NCBI GenBank assembly: GCA_951802425.1 | Contig: OX637800.1 | Location: 1,240,001-1,304,000, forward strand | Source of the DNA: Clavaria fumosa | Taxonomy: Eukaryota; Basidiomycota; Agaricomycetes; Agaricales; Clavariaceae | DNA length: 64,000 nucleotides | Direction: 5' to 3' | Part shown: positions 22,595-34,289 of the stretch, piece by piece | Numbering within the stretch: the stretch's first letter is position 1 | Layout: every line of letters begins with the position of its first letter | Program-made: the position numbers and the translations under genes | Notes under the pieces: model-generated | What the model was told of the DNA's origin: nothing | Databases searched by the model: none | What the model saw: the letters and a program-made list of their open reading frames with translations, nothing else

Positions 22595-24069
22595 ATGAGT
22601 GACCCCCAGGATAAGGGAGACCACGTCATAATGGTCTTGAACATGAATCTTGTCCGTCCAGCAACTTCTTCAGTGATGGAATTTTGGAACAAGACTGATG
22701 CAAGTAAGTACTCATTCCAACTTCTATTCAAAATCAGTTGCCTGAGCATAATTTCCAGATCGTGCTGCGTTTTGAGAGCTCATGCTTTTGTTCGATCAAA
22801 ATGAAGAGATGTGGAATAATAAGAAATATCACATTTTTGTCCAATCTGTCAAACCCAATTTTCCTGGAGACTCTTGGGGGTATCTCGAGTAAGTTTCCAT
22901 TGAGACAGGTGTAGTTCTGAATCTAATGGATGTCTCAAGGAGTGAAGAATCAACAACTATTTGGGAAAGCTCTTCAGTGTAGATGAGCTTTCAATTCACT
23001 GCATATAGCAAGTATTCTCATATATTGTAGTCTAGCAGATCAAACAATGATTGCAGGGGACTTTGAGATGGATGTCAAAGAGCTCGAACTCTTGGATGAT
23101 GGTCGGTGGATCAATGACCACATTGTGGACTTTGCCCTACGGTAGGCATTGGTGCTCCTTAGCAATCTTACTAATATAATGAGGTTTATGCAGTAAGACA
23201 GTAGCTGATGTGCAGATACAACATGGCTCTGCAGCAGCATCATTCTGGTTAGCCAGCTCATTTTTCCTTACTAAATTACGGTAAATATTTTAATCTTTAA
23301 GAAGTATCAGCTAATGAGCTTGGAGCAGAAAAGATGGAGCAGAGAATGCTTCCAGATGGATTCCAGATCTCACACCGAGATATACATATTGGATTATTCC
23401 AGCCTTCAGCGACAACAAGCAAGTGATTATCTCCTTTTTCCATCTTCCTCTCAACTGATTACTGCTGTTATTCCAGAAAACATTGGTACTTAATAGTTGT
23501 AGTTAACCCATACCAATGCTTCATGAAAGGTAGCAATGAAGTAGAGGGATGGTAAGTTCTTGATCATTAGCATTGGTGTGGAATAATGGAAAGAAAATAT
23601 CACAGTTTCATAGTTGTCCTCGACAGCCTTTACGACAAAATGCCCGCTGAAGATGAGGCTGCAATTATGGGTGTCTTTCACTCTGCTGGGAAGGCCCAAG
23701 GGTTGGCGTCTATCAAGCTGCCCAAAGTCATTTATCTGAAAGTTGGTGTGAATTCTCTAAGGCTTTATTATTTGTCCTCATATCGTGTAATTACAGGTTA
23801 TCAAGCAAGGAAATGGAAGTGATTGTGGTATTTATACAATCCATTTTGGAAGGCTTTGGATGACAGAGGGCAAAAGAATTTGGGATGCAGTACAGGTGAG
23901 ACCACCCACCTTTGATTTCTATTCTTCTCATTGCTTTGCAGAATGGCTCAGGTTTTGAGCTGAGCATGGACAACATGTGGAAGCATTCGATGGTCACAAA
24001 TCTCCGTGAACAGCTAAGGAGTGAGATTCTAAGGAGTGTAGAGGAAGGATGGTTCGAGAGACAGAAGTA
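22595..24069 (+). CDS. Ulp1-like C48 cysteine protease
   Basis: A multi-exon gene. The family fold is visible in pieces: EMDVKELELLDDGRWINDHIVDFALR (23070-23145, the substrate-binding WLND-type motif), KHWYLIVVVNPYQ (about 23478, catalytic His), FIVVLDSLYDKMPAEDE (about 23605, catalytic Asp), and QGNGSDCGIYTIHF (about 23800-23845, oxyanion Gln and nucleophile Cys). All four catalytic positions are present. Ulp1/SENP enzymes cleave SUMO-type modifiers from proteins. The C-terminus is RSVEEGWFERQK with stop at 24069. The start at 22595 (MSDPQDKGD) is tentative because the N-terminal exons are short. Broken copies of its 3' end follow both KDZ copies in the window. Ulp1-type domains are known companions of several eukaryotic DNA transposons. 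Confidence 0.8.
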
Positions 24070-24240
24070 AGAATGTAGATTTCTGTTTCAGGGCTTATCG
24101 AGTTCTCAGACCCTACTGTCTCTTTCGGATGTCTGAGAAGAAATGCTTAATAACTGTCTGTTCTGTGCCCTCTCTTGTCTTTACTGCACTGTTGAATCAA
24201 ATTTTGTTGGCTTTTATATTCATCTAGGCTGGTACAGCGG

Positions 24241-24309
24241 TGTATGACAAGTCACAATGTGACGCGTGACGAAGTACTTCACTGCTTGTCACATAGTGAC
24301 ATGTAACGC
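24241..24309. repeat. Palindromic module between the Ulp1 and JmjC genes
   Basis: GTCACAATGTGAC, then GAAGTACTTC, then GTCACATAGTGAC. Just after it, 24300-24340 resembles the upstream region of the arm gene (CGCCGA..GCACGTGACTT), suggesting a truncated arm-gene promoter. Confidence 0.75.
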
Positions 24310-24484
24310 CGATGGCACGTGACTTTGAAATACGCTCAATGTTCTTGTCATTGACGGTGAAGGACTCAAAGAAAGATCAATCAGGCTATAAATTAATAAA
24401 TGAACAAAGATTATTCAACAACTGGAGTACTCCCAATGAGAGCATTCTCACACAAAGTCCAGGTGACAGGTTTTAGATTGTTGT

Positions 24485-24528
24485 CACCCAAAAATATGTA
24501 GAGCTCTGAGCTCTGCGTATTTTTGGTA
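24485..24528. repeat. Short inverted repeat near the JmjC gene 3' side
   Basis: CCAAAAATATGTAGAGCTC pairs with GAGCTCTGCGTATTTTTGG, with two mismatches and almost no loop. It could form a strong hairpin beyond the 3' end of the JmjC gene, or be the end of a small element. Confidence 0.5.
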
Positions 24529-24700
24529 GCAATATCTCAATTGTGTTTCTTAATCTCATCATGCAACAAATCTCACTGAACACACCTCTGCCACATGCGA
24601 AATTCTAAGATCACAATTTTTATCATTATTGAGTGTTGCTGTGAGAAAACCCTGCGCCAAACACACTCCAAAGATCTCTAAAACATTATTACAACTAATT

Positions 24701-27700
24701 TCACTGCTTTCCACGCTTCCTCCGCTTCAAGTCAGCTCTATCATCTTCAGATTCATCTATGACATATACAATATAAACATCTCTGAAAGAAAATATAAGC
24801 AGGCAGTACGCACCATCAACCAACCTTTTCGCTGGGGGTTCTTCATCTGAAGTATCGTCATCAGCATCACTGAGGTTGTCTTCAAGCGTGAAGGCATTGG
24901 TGTAAATAGGTTCCTTGAGCCAGTCTAGAAGCTCTGTCCAGACTTGCGACTCATCACGCCGGAGAATCCTGAAATCACAAGGCCATAGAAGCTTGTGAGC
25001 CTGACCCTTGTTTCGACATAAGCCTTCAAAAGGTGACAGGAGGTCCTGCCATTCGCTTCGAATATGGCTGTATACGAGTGCGATGACCATGGGGGAGACA
25101 CCGAGATTGGTCTTCTTCTCCCATCGCTTGACATATGAGCATGTCGCAGCTGCAAAATTGATTAAAGACTTGTTGAAAATATAACAGGGGTTTACACCCT
25201 GTCCACCGATATCCAGGACATAGTGTTTATTGAACCAGCTCTGGAATATTCGGTATCGCCACATCGCAACATTGTGTTCTTCAACGACAGCTGGTGGAGC
25301 CTTCTTGCCAGGGATGTTGCGATCAAATGCATGCCCAAACTCGAGCATGTTGCCAACCATGATGAGGTCCAAAAGGCCCTGCTTTGTCGTGATGTCTGGA
25401 ATATGGGCCAGGGCTTCTGCAGAGGCTAGGAAACACTTAGATATAAGACAGAAAAACGTGAGGAGAGTAATAAAACACCATATTTTGAAGCACCACCAAC
25501 AAAATGGTCCACCCACATTGACATCATCCTTGCGAAGTATGACCGAGTTGTTTTATGATACTGGTTCATTATGATGGGATTGAGGACTGTTGTGTGGATG
25601 GCTGCAGCGCAACTGTGAGACATTGTCAAGGCACAATAAAAATGACCACTGTGAATGATGGTGTTGTCAGTGCCTAAAACGAAATGGAGAGTCCCAGGGC
25701 ACATGAAGCTGCAAGGAAGCTATTAAATGAAGCGAGTGACACTATTTAGAAACTTACAATGAATCCCCTGCTTTTAGATAGACTGCCTCAGCCTCCAAAA
25801 ACTCCTTCCCTGTGCTGAAGTGCTCCCAATTGAGGGGGAACGAGTGGGCCGAGAAGAGATCTCCGCGATGGTCACCCGTATCAGCATCCCAGTGACGGCG
25901 GAGCAGTACCCACCATTTTGAACCTGCCATGATCGTCATGACAGCTGCTAGGCCATCATCATCGATGTGGGGCATCGACATTGATCCCTTCATTGCCGCC
26001 AATCCCCAAACAAGATCTTCTTCTGTCAAATTATTTTTTACAAATCCTTCTACTTTACACGTTTGATGTTTTGCATACTCATGCATGGCGAGAGCACTAG
26101 AAGAAATTGAAATGAAATAAAAATAAAAATCACTACTTGGTGAAGGTCCTTACTTGAATCGCGGTGGTGGGGGTAGGCTGAGGTGGCCCATGGGAAAATC
26201 AAGGCCGTTTAAGATCCTCCTCTGCCCTTCATTACTAGTAGCATCCAATAGTTCGTAAAGTGTTGCATTTCGAAGCAGGTTGCCTGAGACATCCTTGCGC
26301 ATCTCTGCAACTACAGCAAAATGAGCATGAACAATTGAAGCAAAATAAAAGATACTACAAACCTTGGACAACACATCTTTGGTTGAGAGGTGCTAACATC
26401 GATAGTCCTTCTTCATCAAATTCCAATGTGCGGATAGGTGTCGGTGATACAAGGATATGCCAGTGCCGAAAAATCTCTTGAATCTCTTTGCTTGGAATGA
26501 CCATGAAGTCATCCCACGACATCACAAAGATCGATGATGCCTCTGGCTCGAATTTATGAGACCTGGCTGCTGAGAGGTGGTGCTTTGGGACCCCTTGCAC
26601 ATAACATGCTTCAACCATCTCCACCATATCATTCAATACTGGATATTCGCGAAAAGCCTGCAATAAATTAAATAAATAAGAGAAGAAGCAACCATATTAG
26701 ACAAACCGAATCGGAGGTTGCGTAGTGCTTGTAGGTTGTTGGACCAGAACTAGGGTCAGCACCCCACATCGTTACATCTACACTGCGCCCTTCAATCTGT
26801 TGAACTGTGAGTAGAATGGTTAAGCACTTTGAGATTAGCTTACCTGAGGAGCAGGAAGAGAAGAGAGCTCAGGGATATCAGCTGTCTATCCAACTATGAG
26901 ACACATTTGCAAAGAGAAACAATCCAAAAGGACTTACCTCTACCTTGAGATCGACAATGACACCTATAGGCCTTGTCCGGCCCATTTGAGTTGGCTCATT
27001 TATTGTTTGGCGGGGCATGATTTTTCGAGCAGGTGTTGGCTTAAGGTCGTGTTTCACCTCCAAAGAATCCAGGCCTAGTGCTCGCATTGCCGCCTTTCGG
27101 ACAGGACGGCCAGATCTCGAAAGGGGAGGCGATTTTGTTTTCCCCTCAGCTTCTTCCACCTCCTCCATTTCATCTGCCTCGACAACTTCATTGGCTTCGT
27201 CAGCTCCCTCCCCTTCCTTCACTTCTTCTACTTCTTCTACTTCCTCCGCTTCCTTCACTTCCTCTGCTTTTTGTTCCCTCTTCAAATCTGCTGGTTCCTC
27301 CTCTGGTTCTTCTACTTCATATTCTTGCTCCCACAGTGCTTCACCTGAGACGCCAGACCCCTCCTCCACCAAAGCCAAATTAACCTCGCCATGGGATGAC
27401 AGTTCGCTCTCTCCCCTCTCTGGAGCTGTAATAACACGTACAACTTTGCCTAGACACTATTTAGCCACTGCAACAGGCACCTCATAACCACTTACGAGAA
27501 CGAGAATACCAATCTATTTCTACTATCGGACCTTTATGTTCTGTTTCTAGGTCTTGAAATTCGGTGATGAAGCTGTTGAACGCAGTCATCGTTTCGCCGG
27601 TTAGACTTGCTCGCATCAGGGATCGCCAGAGCGCCTTCTCTGTCTGTGCCAAAAAAATTGGCTTCTCATTTCCGAGGGTCAGTGCAGTCTACACAATTTG

Positions 27701-28917
27701 TTAGCTATGCAATCAGTAACAACTGCTACACTCACTGAAATGAGATAACTTCGCTTGACAGATGATACATCGAATGACCAGGAAGACAGGGCAAGCAACG
27801 GCGATATTGCGACACAGAAATGGAAAAGCGCTTGAACCGTGTTGAACAACGGGCTAATACGAGGATCTTGGAAACTTGCAATGACATCAGGTGATATGGT
27901 GAGGCCTAGTGTGCTAGCCTCTCTGGATAGAGTTTGCTATTAGATGTAAGAGAGAAAAAAAGACACGTATTGCTCACCCTGTGAGAATCTTCACCCAGTC
28001 TTGTAAAGATTGAGAAAAGTTGGCCCGACTATTCTGGAGTAATATTAGCTTTCGGATAAGAGTTATAATGACACCGATACGCACTAAACCAAACCAAGAA
28101 ATCGCAAACGCCATCATTTCAAAGTTTTGGACAATAGTGTTTATCTGGATCTTTCGCATTCTTTCTGTCCCGGTGCCTAGGAACCTCACCATGCGTATGA
28201 GTTTTGCTTGTTGTGAGGTAAGATTTGTTGGAAGGGGGGTAGAAAAGAAAGATGTCGAATCCTGCAAAAGTTGGCCTTCAGAGTCTTGCGATCTGATTGC
28301 CGATCGAATGGGTTTAACCCAATCTTTCAGGAGGGAGATGAACTGTGTTGCATAAGCAAGTCAACATTCCAGCCACTCCAGAAAACATTAAGGCTCTATA
28401 CCTCTTTCAGCCTTGACAGGGCATCGAGGAATTCCGACCGCAGGGACAGTTGAAAGGGAGCATCGTTATCGGATGTTGAGAAAACTATACGATCTAAGAG
28501 GGCATGGCGAAACAACAAATGGGCGGCACCCGTGAGACCAGCAGAGTCAGATTTCTTCCAGCATTGTTCATTGTTGATATCAGCCAGGGGTGCAAGGAAA
28601 TACTTCGCCAATGTTAAGTTCTGCTGCGCCAAAATAGGCTCGGTTTGTGCGCTTAGATCGTCTAACGTGCTGGCCATTGACTTTTGATCTATAGATTAGC
28701 TAAGAAAAATTAATCAGAAGATGTGTTTCACCAAACAAAACTCTGCGATGTCTCCTTCCGTGTTCTGATATTGCCCCAGCCAATGTGCTGTATTCTCTTG
28801 CAGCGAACCAGGACCGAGCAAGATATCGGTGAGCCAAGGATAGTTCTTATATACTTCAGAGTTACGCAACAGTTGGGCTCCGAAGACGGTATTGGAAGTT
28901 GAAGATTGAATGGACAT
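24701..28917 (-). CDS. JmjC-like 2-oxoglutarate dioxygenase protein of a transposon
   Basis: A large gene on the minus strand with about a dozen short introns, starting MSIQSSTSNTVFGAQ at 28917 and ending RLKRRKRGKQ at 24701. The N-terminal half is helical with no known domain (QNFEMMAFAISWFGLV). Then come a Glu-rich tract (27130-27310), SRSGRPVRKA, and a conserved block with SSIFVMSWDDFMVIP. The JmjC/cupin core has SMPHIDDDGLAAVMTIMAGS (HxD iron motif, near 25965), YLKAGDSLFMCPGTLHFV (distal His) and IIHSGHFY. The C-terminal helical region carries KAPPAVVEEHN and CDFRILRRDES, then an acidic and basic tail. JmjC enzymes hydroxylate proteins or demethylate histone lysine; the substrate here is unknown. 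No clear internal stop was found in the exons read. Half of a palindromic module sits just upstream. Confidence 0.65.
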
Positions 28918-29170
28918 ATTGAATTGAACAGACTCTCAGTCAGTTACTCGCGATTGGAGGTCGGTGAGTCACACGCAAAGGTGTCACACTATGTGACCAT
29001 CGTTAAACAAAGTCACATGATCACATGAGGTGAGACAGGAACGTGACCAACGAAGCCTCATCACGTGCAGCCTTTGTCCTGAAGCTCGCCACTAGATTCA
29101 CATTGTGTCATGAAGTCTCAACAGCTTGTTGTTACTCTGAGCAACAGTGTAGATAAATATAAAATGATCA
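28918..29170. promoter_or_regulatory. Upstream region of the JmjC gene
   Basis: It holds TCGCGATTGGAGGTCGGTGA and, at 28979-29003, half of the palindromic module (GTGTCACACTATGTGACCATCG), followed by several CACATGA/CACGTG words. An inverted, rearranged copy of this stretch is at 40600-40712. The promoter role is inferred from position. Confidence 0.4.
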
Positions 29171-29343
29171 TAGTTTTTCATACATAAGAGTGCGTCCGGC
29201 AGCAATTCCGAGTGTGGCAATTTCTGTGCGAAATCTCAATCTGGCACTTGTGCAGTTGAGACAGAGTTTCGCAAACTGAGATTTGAGTGGTAGCACGCGA
29301 ACGCCAATGTTATCGTAGTTGTAACTCACTCATATTCATCACA

Positions 29344-29589
29344 ATGGCTCCCGTCAACACAGTCCTGCTCACATCTGTAGCTGCCACTGGACTAATAGTA
29401 CTCTTTGCTGGTGGTGCCTCAGCATTGCAATGTTCTTCACGCTTTGAGAAGACTCCGAAGGCACTGCACTTGCACCGACGCCACTATCAAATTTGTTATC
29501 TCTACAAAAAATATCAACAAATTCAAATGTTTTATCCACCACTACAACGAGCACTGCAAGACCAAAACCTGGTGAAAATCACCATATGA
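29344..29589 (+). CDS. Small ORF with hydrophobic N-terminus
   Basis: MAPVNTVLLTSVAATGLIVL followed by FAGGASALQC looks like a signal peptide or single membrane anchor, then a basic stretch rich in His, Tyr and Lys. It is about 81 residues from this ATG (a longer frame opens at 29287). No homologous domain is recognised. It lies just inside the left end of the 2.7 kb TIR element and may be a fortuitous or truncated ORF. Confidence 0.25.
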   Translation: MAPVNTVLLTSVAATGLIVLFAGGASALQCSSRFEKTPKALHLHRRHYQICYLYKKYQQIQMFYPPLQRALQDQNLVKITI

Positions 29590-30229
29590 AACACCCTGAG
29601 AAGTGGTGAATAGCAATGGTTTCCTAGGTGAAAATCACCAGGACTTGTTGATAATCACATCTTTATTGGGTACATGAAATGGGTGATTTTCACCACTTAT
29701 ATGACCGAATTCACCCACTGTTCTCTGGGTGAATAATACTACAATTCAAGTGTATTTTAAACTCATCTATAATAGGTGAATTTCACTCTATCACAAGTGC
29801 CTTTTAAACTGATCTAATAGGTGAATTTCATGTTGGTTTTTTGTGTCATCTTAGTCATAATCTTAGGTGTTTTTCACTCTCTTTCACTGCAAGAAATTGC
29901 ACAAAATTAATTTGTTGATGATATCTTGAAATTGTATTGGTTGATAATCAGGTACATCAAATGGGTTATTTTTCAGCACATATATGACCAAATTCACCTG
30001 CTGCTCTCCAGGTAAATGTCACTGCTATCAAGCACATTTTAACCTGATATTTGAGGTGGCTTCTACATACTTTGAGTGATTTTAACTATGTCTCTAGGTA
30101 TTTTTTTAGCCTCTAAATTATGCACTCAATGGGAGTTGAACTCAAGTGCTCATGGAATTGGACTTAACCCATAACTGCTATGTTACCCATTACACTACAG
30201 TCCCCATCTAGACAATAAGATTTTGTGGC

Positions 30230-30860
30230 TTAATGTCACTCACATTGAGAGATGTATCACTCAATATCCTCCAGTTTAATATCACTTAGATTGAGGGGTG
30301 TATTGTATCACTCAAAGTCCTCCAGTTTAATCACTCAAATTGAGAGGTGTATTATATCACTGAGTATCCTTCAGTTTAATATCACACAAATTCATGGGGT
30401 GTATTGTATCACTCAATATCCTCCAGCTTAATATCACTCAAATTGAAGGTGTTTTGTATCACTCAATATCCTTCAGTTTAATATCACCCAAATCAAGGGG
30501 TGTATTGTATCACTCAATATCCTCCAACTTAATATCACTCAAATTAAGGGGGCCTATTGTATCACTCAATATTCTACAGTTTAATATCACTCAAATTGAT
30601 GGATGTGTTGTGCCACTCAATATCCTCCAGCTTAATGTCACCCAAATCAAGGAGAATCAAGGAGGTGTATTGTATTGCTCAATATCCTTTACTTCAATAT
30701 CAATCAATATCCTCCAGTCTAACATCACTCAATATCCTCCAGCTTAATATCACTCAAATTAAGGGGGCTATTGTATCACTCAATATTCCCCAGCTTAATA
30801 TCACTCAAATTGATGGGTGTGTTGTATCACTCAATATCCTCCAGCTCAATATCCCTTAAT
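30230..30860. repeat. Minisatellite, unit with TATCACTCAATATCCTCCAG
   Basis: About 11 diverged tandem copies of a 45-60 bp unit: TATCACTCAATATCCTCCAG, TTTAATATCACTCAAATTGA, then a G-rich spacer. Open frames across it are repeat artefacts. Confidence 0.85.
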
Positions 30861-31065
30861 TCCAAAATCACCCATCACCTGTTTTTTGGGTGAAAGTCTT
30901 AAATCATCTGTCCAGATGGTGATATCAACCTGCTATTGGGTCCATAGTGGAGAAGAATGTTGCTATGCCTGTTACAGGATGACATCTACGTAAAAAAACA
31001 AAGTCGGACAGGCGGCTGGCATGGCAATGATGAGCAGCTCGCGTGTCGGTCGGTCTGATCGTAGA

Positions 31066-31599
31066 TCAAGAAGGGGCAGGTTTGGGAACTGCTTCTGCAT
31101 CCGGGTTCAGATCGGGGCGTCCATTTATGCCTAAGAACACTTCCATGTCCATATCATTCCCGCTTGCAAAGAATTCGTCGTCGCCAGCAGACGTGAGGTG
31201 GCCCGGGTCGATGTGTGAGTCGGCAGTGAGGCTTGCCATGATAGAGCGGGGCAACTGTGCGGACCCAGTTATGGACGATGATAAACCACCAGCCAGATTG
31301 GACGACGAAAGACTTTGCTCAGCTGATTGTTCATTCGACAGTGATGGTCCACTGAGTGACGCGAAAATATCATCCGCACTACTGGAGAAAACTTCAAGTA
31401 GATCTATTCCGATGGTGTGCCCCTCCCTTGACACTTTGGCAGCTTCGGACATTGGGGCAGGCGCGGACGTAAAAAATCCATCCATGCTCATGTCATTTGT
31501 GCCAGACTCCCAGGTTCGCCGAAGTATTTTGACATGTCGAGGTCCATCACATCCAAGTCCAGTTCGATCCCATAGAGGCAGTAATGAGGAGTATGTCAA
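31066..31599 (-). CDS. Unrecognised Ser/Asp-rich ORF, 177 aa
   Basis: The frame starts MTYSSLLPLWDRTG and is rich in Ser, Ala, Asp and Gly (SSADDIFASLSGPSLSNEQ, DDEFFASGNDMDMEVFLG). Composition resembles the acidic activation tail of fungal transcription factors rather than an enzyme. No DNA-binding domain is seen, so it could be the last exon of a captured host gene. It lies within the 2.7 kb TIR element near its right end. Function unknown. Confidence 0.35.
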   Translation of the reverse strand: MTYSSLLPLWDRTGLGCDGPRHVKILRRTWESGTNDMSMDGFFTSAPAPMSEAAKVSREGHTIGIDLLEVFSSSADDIFASLSGPSLSNEQSAEQSLSSSNLAGGLSSSITGSAQLPRSIMASLTADSHIDPGHLTSAGDDEFFASGNDMDMEVFLGINGRPDLNPDAEAVPKPAPS

Positions 31600-32016
31600 G
31601 ATAGAGATGGCCTGGACTCAGAGAAGTGTGATGGACAGAGTGTGCGGGAACAAGAGCAGGTGGCTGCAGTATGAAGCAGTCACTCGAAGTTTTCAATTTC
31701 TCAAGTTTTCGTCGAGGTCAGACCTCGACGAACTTTTAGTAGTAATATCTCAATCAAAAATCTCAATCTCACTTTGCGACAGAGGGTGTCGGACAGCCCC
31801 TCTGCCACACTTGGCAACTTGAGATTGAGATATTTTTTTTGGCTGAGGATTCCGCATGCGGAATTGCTGCCGGACGCACTCTAACATGTGAAAAACCTGG
31901 TCACTGCTGTCGAATGCATGATTGAACTACAACAGTTCACATGACAGAAAAAATGATTCATGAAGCAGAAGTATGATTTCACAATGTAGAAATTATTTGT
32001 ACAAGGCAAGAAATTC

Positions 32017-33710
32017 TTAGAACATGTAGTAAAAATCTCGGGAGGCCTTCCAGATGGTCAAGAAGCTGGCAGGAGTCCCGTACAGGAGGCGCTTCCCCCA
32101 GCCCGCAATTCCTCCACTCGTAATCTCCAAGCCACTCTTGCCTGCTTTCTGCCCTTTCCAGCCACATGAACAAGAGACAGAATAAAAACCGGGCTTTGCC
32201 ATCTCAGTGCCAATTGTCAGCGTACGAACAGCGTGACAGACTGGGCACTGTGGTGAAATCAGGTCCCCGAGCGGACAGAGATTCTTGTGCCACCAGACAT
32301 ACTCGAGGCCGATGAATGGTGAAAATACCTTGACTGATGTATGGGCACCGAGGCCCTCTTCCTCTTTCAAAAGTTCGGGGAGAATTCGAACAATGGAAAA
32401 ACACTCGACGAAATTCTTGATGACAAGTTTCAGCAAAAATGAGGTTGCCAAGTGTGGATAAAAGTTCGGTTGACCAAACCCGATGATGTGGTTGAAATAC
32501 TGACTGCTGGTTGTGAGAAAGTAGGCAGAAACTCAAAATAAGCCACTTACGCCTTCGCAAACTTTTGTATTGCGAAGAGGGACGCATCTGTCTCCCACAT
32601 ACTCCCACATACCTCCATAATGAGCATCGAGTGCGCACCCTTGGCAAACGATGTGAGATCTGGCCCAAGAATCGCTTCTAGAAACTAAAAATGAATGTAT
32701 CCAGATCACTAATATCAAAAATCATGTGAAGAAAGACTTACCACTCCGATTTCAAGGGCTGTGCCTGGGGTGCAGTGGGGATCACCACTGTCTGGGTCGG
32801 TATGCGTGTATAAAAAGACAAGGAGACGCGTAACTCTCTTTCTGAATAAGAGAATAGTAATAAACATCAGAAATTGACTTATAAATAAAAAATAAGACTT
32901 ACTGTTGAATATGTTTTACAAATTTCGCCAAGATCGACTGGTGCTTCTGCAACGACTTGACATCCAATGGAATAACATCCAGCTTGACTTCTAATTTGAG
33001 GAATTCCTTTCCCTCTGATTCTGGGGTGTACCACCCGCTCAGCGTGTTCACCACAGACTTGAAAGGATCGCCCCTTTCAGTGATGGAGCTGAGGCGAATA
33101 TTGACAAGGGCGATTGAGTCGGTGTTTTGGCGTGCGTAGTGTCCTCGGAGTGTGGCAGGCTTGACTAACCCAAACAGTTGTGGGATGGGTTGATCATCAT
33201 GGTCAAGGGGCTAAGAGCTCAAAATTTTAGTTCCTACCGCACAAGGTATGAAAATAAAACCATACATGATAGGGCTCGTTCCGAGCGTCAGACCTGATAT
33301 GGCAACTCACACACATGAACTTTGTGTTTGCCTGGGCAACCAGGTGCTGCCCCCCTGGGATACTCAAGCACCTGTCACACATCATTCATGGACAGTAATC
33401 GCAATTTAGAGATAGCCCGCCATTCCCACACCCAGAACACCACTATGGGGCAGTCAGGTCAGATCCAATGGCAAATCCAAAGGGGGTCCACTCACCTCAT
33501 CATTTGCCTCTGGGTCTGCGGGATGAACCGTAGGCTGATCTCCTGATCAACATGATCGGAATGGACAGACACACCAGTGCTTACCAGAACGAGAGCAGGA
33601 TCCTTGCGTGCTGGTGCAGGATCAGCAGACTTGGGATAGTCCTTAGGCAGGGTGGCTCTCATAGCAGGAGCACCAGATGACCTCTTAGCAGATTGCTTAG
33701 TCCTAGCCAT
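32017..33710 (-). CDS. Zinc-ribbon protein with histone H3 N-terminal tail mimic
   Basis: The ATG at 33710 gives MARTKQSAKRSSGAPA. Histone H3 begins MARTKQTARKSTGG, so the first six residues are identical and the next five conservative, including the Lys4 context. Downstream exons, with short GT-AG introns, include KFMCVSCHIRSDARNEPYH, SGWYTPESEGKEFLKLEVKL, FFPHLATSFLL-type helices, and a C-terminal zinc ribbon (CPVCHAVRTLTI...SCSCGW), ending KASRDFYYMF at 32017. It is related in plan to the gene at 37259-38766. An in-frame ATG upstream (33866) exists but would bury the H3-like start. The mimic could recruit or titrate H3K4 readers and writers; that is inference. The overall family is unknown to me. 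The exons read appear open. Confidence 0.6.
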
Positions 33711-34289
33711 GATTGTGTGAACGGACAAGGCAGACAAGGCGTCACGACTCAAAGTGTCGGCCAAACACGTCACGTGACTTAAAAGATCATGCGGAATGCG
33801 GTAAACAACGCACAGCATAGACGTCAGTTTAAAGACGAAGTGCAATTCATTGACATTTTTTTTCACTCAACAAAAAATCCTAACTACGCAGCTCAGTGGT
33901 GTGGAACCCCCAATGTGGGCCCTCATTGGGAGCACCCCACCACATGAACCTTACATGAATATGATGTCTACAACTACAAAAGATGAGAAAACGCAGCAAC
34001 TGGTAGTTGGTGCCAACACCTGTGGTTGAGTATCGGGGTCACACATCGCAAAGTCACCTGAAATTGCTTAAGTAAAAAGGGGATGTTGAAGTGGTACACT
34101 TACCTTGTCCTAATCTCTCCATCTCAATGGCCGACCGCATGGGTAGTAAGCATAGAATCGGGCTGGTCCAAAAATCAGTAAGTGAGGAGGGTGAGATGTA
34201 CATACCTTGTGAGTGTCACTACCCAAGGGTAGTAGGAACCGACCAAGAGGAAGGCCACCGAGAGCCACACACCCTGACTCACCGCAGAG
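33711..34289. other. Intergenic stretch upstream of the H3-mimic gene
   Basis: No gene. It contains the palindrome GTCACGTGAC near 33770, which could serve as an E-box-type promoter site for the minus-strand gene, and a mixed low-complexity region thereafter. Confidence 0.4.

Larger units (their letters stand above)
29171..31898. mobile_element. TIR element of about 2.7 kb with AGAGTGCGTCCGGCAGCAAT ends
   Basis: AGAGTGCGTCCGGCAGCAAT at 29187 has its exact reverse complement ending at 31882, and the match continues three bases further inward on each side. Outside this core the ends still resemble each other (GTTTTTCA on both sides), so the terminal repeat may begin near 29171 and 31898. No clean target duplication is visible. 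Inside are a small ORF (29344-29589), degenerate GGTGAATTTCAC-type repeats (29560-30060), a minisatellite (30230-30860) and a minus ORF (31066-31599). No transposase is visible, so it is probably non-autonomous. It is nested in the giant element. Confidence 0.6.

Noticed and set aside
30394..30859. ORFs with repeated SISFSLISPKS-type units
   Set aside because: Translation of an AT-rich minisatellite whose unit happens to lack stops.
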